Of a stretch of DNA of 36,862 bases, positions 32,352-36,862 are shown piece after piece (the first letter of the stretch is position 1; each line of letters opens with the position of its first letter). Below the pieces are notes generated by a model. The model made no database searches. It was not told the origin of the DNA and was given only the letters and a program-made list of their open reading frames with translations. The DNA lies in assembly GCA_023853785.1 (NCBI GenBank), contig JAJIRX010000150.1:1-36862 (forward strand), written 5' to 3'. This DNA comes from Psilocybe azurescens (taxonomy: Eukaryota; Basidiomycota; Agaricomycetes; Agaricales; Agrocybaceae). Made by a program: the position numbers and the translations under genes.

Positions 32352-33155
32352 TGACGTCTGAACTGTATAATATGCACAGAAGTAAGGACTGAAGTAGATG
32401 AGAGCCTCCGTCTCTTGCAGATGCCAGAGAGGAAGAGGGTTGACAGTTGACGTTGAGCAATGAGGACAAGTAGTCCGCTGTGACCACGTGCCGTTACCTG
32501 ATCATCCCTCTGAGTCTCAGTTCGATCCAACTTGGTTATAAGTTAAAACTTAGTCGGACAAATCGAAGTATTATTTACTTGGCCTCATTCGCACTCAATA
32601 TTATAGCACATATATTGTGCAAAAGTCTCGCTTTGTTAGCACAAGCAAAACAGTGTAGGCTCGTTTCTGCCGTTTCTGACTCGGCCTTTTTAAGCACCGC
32701 TCGGTTTCTGCCGTCCAACTGCCGCCTCCACTTGCACACACTCCACCACTTACATATCCCACCTGTATCCTACAGAAGCTTACATACTTCGAATTCCACT
32801 TACTACATCGCAGTATCTGAGTTACATACACAGGTAAATTCTACTTGTGTGAGATATTCTGAAATCCTTTTGTAGTATGTGCAAACGTCAAGCAAACGTA
32901 TATGGATAGAAATGAACTTGTATAAAAATTGGTATCTGTCCAACATATGAAAATAAGTCTAAAATGGATTAACATACAAAAAACAGGCAAAAAGTGGAAT
33001 AATATACAGAAGTCATTTATTGCACGGTCTTCTTATCAACTTCTTACGTCAAATGTCGATCACTGGCCACTGCCTGTCCAGTACGGATCACCTTTCGTCA
33101 GCAATTCGGCGTCAGATTTAACGAAAATACAAGCTTGTTTCATATTGAATAAAAA
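32352..33155. other. Intergenic, no gene seen
   Basis: About 800 bp of AT-rich sequence upstream of FB1. I see no conserved motif or repeat worth naming. Confidence 0.5.
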
Positions 33156-33640
33156 CTAAGTAAACATCTCATGTAAATCTGACATGGACATCGAGTGGAA
33201 CTCTAGTTTGCCTGAAGGAGGGAAAGCTGTGCACGGGAGAAGTAATGTGGGGTCTATCCGTTTCATGGGAGCTTCAGAGGAATATTGTGCAGACTTTGAT
33301 AGGGTACAATCATCGAGATACGGCCTCACATTGCATGTAACGGGCGTTAAATTGACAAACATTCCGATGTTTAGCGCCTCATCGATCTCTTCCCATTTAT
33401 TGTTTAGGAGCAGGATTGCCTCTATTACTTGAGGGATGCTTGATTCGATGTGAAGGTTAATATCTATCGACTCCAATATCATTCGACTAGTGGCAGAGAT
33501 GAGAAGTATAGTCAATTGCCCTACATTTAGGTCATCAGAAATGTGCGTGAAGAAAAATGTAGATGTCGTGATGCTTTAAGACGGCTTAGACACACGGAGC
33601 TTGGCCATGAAAGGGAAGTATTTATTTCTCAGTAGTGAGC
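33156..33640 (-). pseudogene. Extra copy of the last exon of the F-box family
   Basis: It starts with the acceptor-like AGAAATAAATACTT, followed by CLSRLKASRHLHFSS in one frame and, in another, LLISATSRMILESIDINLH, then IDEALNIGMFVNLTPVTCNV and MKRIDPTLLLPCTAFPPSG, matching the last exons of FB1 and FB2. No F-box or middle part is present. It lies directly behind the stop codon of FB2 (33629), so the terminal exon of an F-box gene has been duplicated in tandem, or a neighbouring copy lost everything else. Confidence 0.75.
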
Positions 33641-35124
33641 TTGTCTCGTATACATTCTAAAAAGTTGATTATTCATTTCATGCGGACCAGACATCGGCAT
33701 CAGGCTGCAATCTAGTTTGACTGAAGGGGATGAAGCCGTGCAAGGTAGAAATGGCATGGGGTCTATCCACTTTGGAGCTTCAAAGCTGTCTGTATGCTTG
33801 GGTGCAGTATAACCACGGAGGAACGGCCTTACGTTGAAGGTAACGGCCACCAAGTGGGCAAAAATTCCGGTGTTCAGCGCGTGGTCGATCCTTGTCCATC
33901 GAACCGGGAGAAGGGACGTATCCATGTCTTGACAACGGCTGCCAGGAGTGTAAAGGTCGACATCCAGAGACTCCAACAACATTGGAATGGTTGCAGAAAT
34001 GAGAAGCTTAGTCAAACATTCCACATTTAACGTTGCTGTTGGTGAGCTTCCGGTATAATGTAGATGCCGCAATGCTGTAAAACGGCTCAGACAAATGGAA
34101 TTTGGCCAAGGAATATCTGTTCCTCGATAATGTGGGTTTAGTGTACTGTAAGCATGGTTCCAAATGGACGTATTTACCTGTCCATCCAGTATGTTGCACA
34201 TCGAGGGTTTCCAAGAAAGGCGATACACCTTGCATTATTTTCCATAATGACTCCATTTCGGAACGAGTATTGGCAATGGTGACCGCGAGTTCGGAGATGA
34301 GAGAACTTGGGGAAAGTGCTAATCGAAGTTAGGCTGCATAATATATTGAGGAGGGCCGTGTACGGCACACAGAGTAATTCCAATTTTTCCAACTTCGGGA
34401 CAGGGCACCGCAATTCATCAGCATTAGCCTCTGTGTCGTCTGGAGAAAAATCTATTATTCTGCATAGAACCAATTCCTGTAGGCTATTAGAATAACAGGC
34501 GTTCTTGATAAATGTCTGGGGAAGGAAGATTTGATGGCTGAAGCGCAGTGTTCTCAGCGAGGATTCGTGACTATTTGAAGGCAAGTGTTCATAATGCAAA
34601 GTCTGTCCTGAGAGTCCCAAGACCTTGAAAGAATTTTGCGAGCTCCGAAATTGAAGTGAACAATGGGGGCATGGCTCAAGATTTTGAGGATGTCGTGTAA
34701 GCTGTTATTCCGATTCAAACTGCGTGCTATACGTTGCTGCGCAATTGTAAAGGCTCCACCAAGGCCCATAATGCGGAGAATGTATGGCTCCGCAACGGAA
34801 GGTGTCGAACAACAAGCTGAATGTGTGAATATTCCGAATGGTTGAGTCGACAAGGGAATGGTGTCCTAGGATCTTGAGCAGCTTTCTAGAGCGTCTTTGA
34901 ATAGATTCGTCTACTGTGAGCTCTATTTGGGAAAAGATATGCCGCCGCGCCCGAATGTTGAATGATTTAGAAACTAGCGAACAAGCTCTTAAGGTTCTGA
35001 GCGACGTAGCGTCGCCGCTTTCGTAGCATGGACCTGCCACGTCGTCAACGATTTGGTCGATTATCTCTTGCGGCAGCGAGAGGTGCTCTGGAGGGGAAGG
35101 TATCAATACCATCTCTTCTGGCAA
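33629..35124 (-). pseudogene. FB2: F-box protein of the local family, frame broken
   Basis: N-terminus MPEEMVLIPSPPEHLSLPQE, then IIDQIVDDVAGPCYESGD and LRACSLVSKSFNIRARRHIF form the F-box region. The leucine-rich part includes LQELVLCRIIDFSPDD and VPKLEKLELLCVPYTALLNI. An intron at 34177-34117 (61 bp) matches that of FB1. The last exon runs to 33629 with CLSRFTALRHLHYTGSS and ALNTGIFAHLVAVTFNVRPF. The frame changes near 34800, near 34610 and near 34300, so it cannot be read through without correction. It is a close relative of FB1 in the same orientation, a tandem duplicate. Confidence 0.7.
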
Positions 35125-35451
35125 TATTTGGAGTTCACTGCCAACGGCTTAGCGCTGTCGAAGCAGTTAGAGTAGATGAGAATTGTAAAAAGTCAAGAGT
35201 CCTACTTTCGTCTGGTTGGGTTATTCCTCGGCTATCAAATGCCTGAGAACTTCGAGAGCGGAGTTACTACTTGTACTGACTCTGGAGTTCAATGATACTA
35301 CAGCGATGGTGTGGGACCGACTCTTTTACTTAATGATGGACTTTGAGTAGACCACCCAGCGATCACCGGGTGAAATTAACTAGATTATAATGCGACGCGA
35401 CACGCGCTTGAAGTACAAAGTGAAGTAAGGTTGGTTCTTGTTGTTCAAGAA
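35125..35451. other. Intergenic, no gene seen
   Basis: Sequence between the start of FB2 and the stop of the deleted F-box copy. No motif is recognised. Confidence 0.5.
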
Positions 35452-35930
35452 CTAGTTACACATCTCATGTGGACCAGACATGAACATTAAGTAGAAATCT
35501 AGTTTGACTGAAGGAGAGGAAACCGTGCGAGGTAGAAGCAATGTGGGGTCTATCCGTTTTCGAAGCTTCGGAGAATCTGCCTACAGACTTCGATGGAACA
35601 TAACCATGAAGAAATGGCCTCATTGCATGTAAATGTCGTTAAATCAACGAAAATTCCGGTGTTTAGCGCCTCGTCGATCTCCCATCTATCGCTTGAGAGC
35701 AGGGCTGTATTTATATTCTGAGATGTGCTGCATTGCATGTAAATTTCGATATCTACCGACTCAAATATTGTAGCAGAAATGAGAAAGCTAGTTAAATACT
35801 CCACATTGAGGGTTGATGAAGATGAGCTTCACCTCGCCAATGATTGGATCAATTATCTCTTGAAGACAAGAGATACCGGGGTAACAGGTGCCAAGGACAT
35901 TTCTTCCATGATTTCCGGTTGAAGAGTGAT
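35452..35930 (-). pseudogene. F-box copy with the middle deleted
   Basis: At 35930-35835 the minus strand resembles the FB1 start through the F-box (LQEIIDPIIGEV against LPQEIIDQIIDEV). It passes at about 35830 directly into last-exon sequence (STLNVEYLTSFLISATIFES, then EIDEALNTGIFVDLTTFTCN). After a frame change it reads RIDPTLLLPRTVSSPSVKLD and ends GPHEMCN with TAG at 35454-35452. Roughly 1.2 kb of the middle, compared with FB2, is missing. It is non-functional as an F-box/LRR protein. Confidence 0.7.
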
Positions 35931-36862
35931 ATCAGAAATGGGTCGATGGGGGTTGATAGCAGAAACAGCGACGAGAATTCTAGAGAGCCCTGGTCAGTCC
36001 TGATCTGCCTGTCTTTCAATCAATACAATGTCATTCTTCGGCTGGCCAATTGCCGAAATTCCGCCAAAAAGTGTCAAGACCAAAAGTTAGCTTTCGAGTC
36101 ACTTGAAGTTGCCAAACCTACATTGGATATCCATAAATAATGCTTGAAATTGGGAAACAGAGCCCACACCCTCATATCTCATGGAAGAACACCCTGTCGC
36201 GTTCAGCGCAAGCGTGGAAGTGAACGCGTGATGAAAGTGTGCATTTTATGCGCGATGACAAGGTTAAAGGGTCTATTCATTTTGCCGGGTTCCAGAGGAT
36301 GGAATCATGAAGCATAGCTATAGCCAAACGGGCTCGATGAATTCTGACATAAATTGGTTCAAATATTCTTCATTACATCCAAACGTCACGCGATAGACGC
36401 ACAGTAGATGCGTTATGGCACACGCGGAGTAAGAAGCGCGCAACGACTTCGACCTCAGACCACTCATTGCAAGACAGGAATATCACTGAACTATGTATTG
36501 AGATGTCATAACAACTATAACAACAGCAGTACGTACATACAGCGCAACCATGAACAAGGATAAAAATGCAATCAAGCGTCCATCAATATCGAGATGCTAT
36601 CGATGGGCTGCACGCACACGCACACGCACAGCATGACGGTAGCATACGCCATCGATTATCCGCACAGGAAAAATAAAAATACCAAGGCAAGCAGTCACCG
36701 ACAAAAAAGCAATAACATCCCACTCCACCCATGCGAAGATGATGTCGGATACAGTAATCGAGACAGAAAAAGCGGCCGGAGATACCACCGAGGAACTCGA
36801 TGAATAAGCATAGTATGAAAGCCAAGTGCGAGGACAAGGGTGATATTGATGGACAGCACTGT
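35931..36862. other. End of window, no gene seen
   Basis: No coding region is supported. A short CACG/CACACG-rich stretch lies at about 36611-36632. Confidence 0.5.

Overview
The window looks like nuclear DNA of a mushroom-forming basidiomycete (Agaricomycetes). Genes are split by many short GT-AG introns (about 48-75 bp), and the gene families seen are typical of that group: an uncharacterised multi-spanning membrane protein family, F-box/leucine-rich proteins and a Plavaka-type transposase remnant. Two conserved ribosome-biogenesis genes, NOP9 (Pumilio-repeat protein) and NUG1 (circularly permuted nucleolar GTPase), anchor the region.

Layout. Bases 1-13660 hold a head-to-tail array. Each unit has one copy of the membrane-protein gene on the + strand (M1 to M4) next to a fragment of the NOP9 terminal exon on the - strand (T1 to T3); the last unit runs into the complete NOP9 gene (13662-16879, -). 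NOP9 and NUG1 (17121-20108, +) are divergent with 241 bp between their start codons. After NUG1 the left flank is repeated in inverted orientation: a second, decayed NOP9 (20465-23670, +) and a fifth membrane-protein copy M5 (24001-26261, -), ending near 26825. NUG1 is therefore the roughly 3.3-kb spacer of a very large inverted duplication with arms of about 6.5-7.3 kb. Two insertions, a 470-bp element with two identical hairpins near 10.05 kb and a 230-bp element with 10-bp inverted ends near 13.2 kb, are present only in the left arm.

To the right lie a weak hypothetical gene (27.2-27.6 kb), a Plavaka transposase remnant (27.8-28.7 kb, -), an F-box gene on + (29.07-30.44 kb), and a cluster of related F-box genes on - (30.8-35.9 kb): two long frameshifted copies and two partial ones. 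The last 900 bp hold no gene I can support.

The membrane-protein genes carry an internal tandem duplication of two exons with their introns. M1 has one block and M2-M5 have two, which gives a relative order of events. M3 is the only copy readable from start to stop. Many reading-frame breaks, in NUG1 and NOP9 as well, are single missing bases in homopolymer runs, so part of the apparent decay may be consensus sequencing error. The substitutions in M4 and the larger indels in the second NOP9 look real. All calls come from reading the sequence by eye; no alignments or searches were run.
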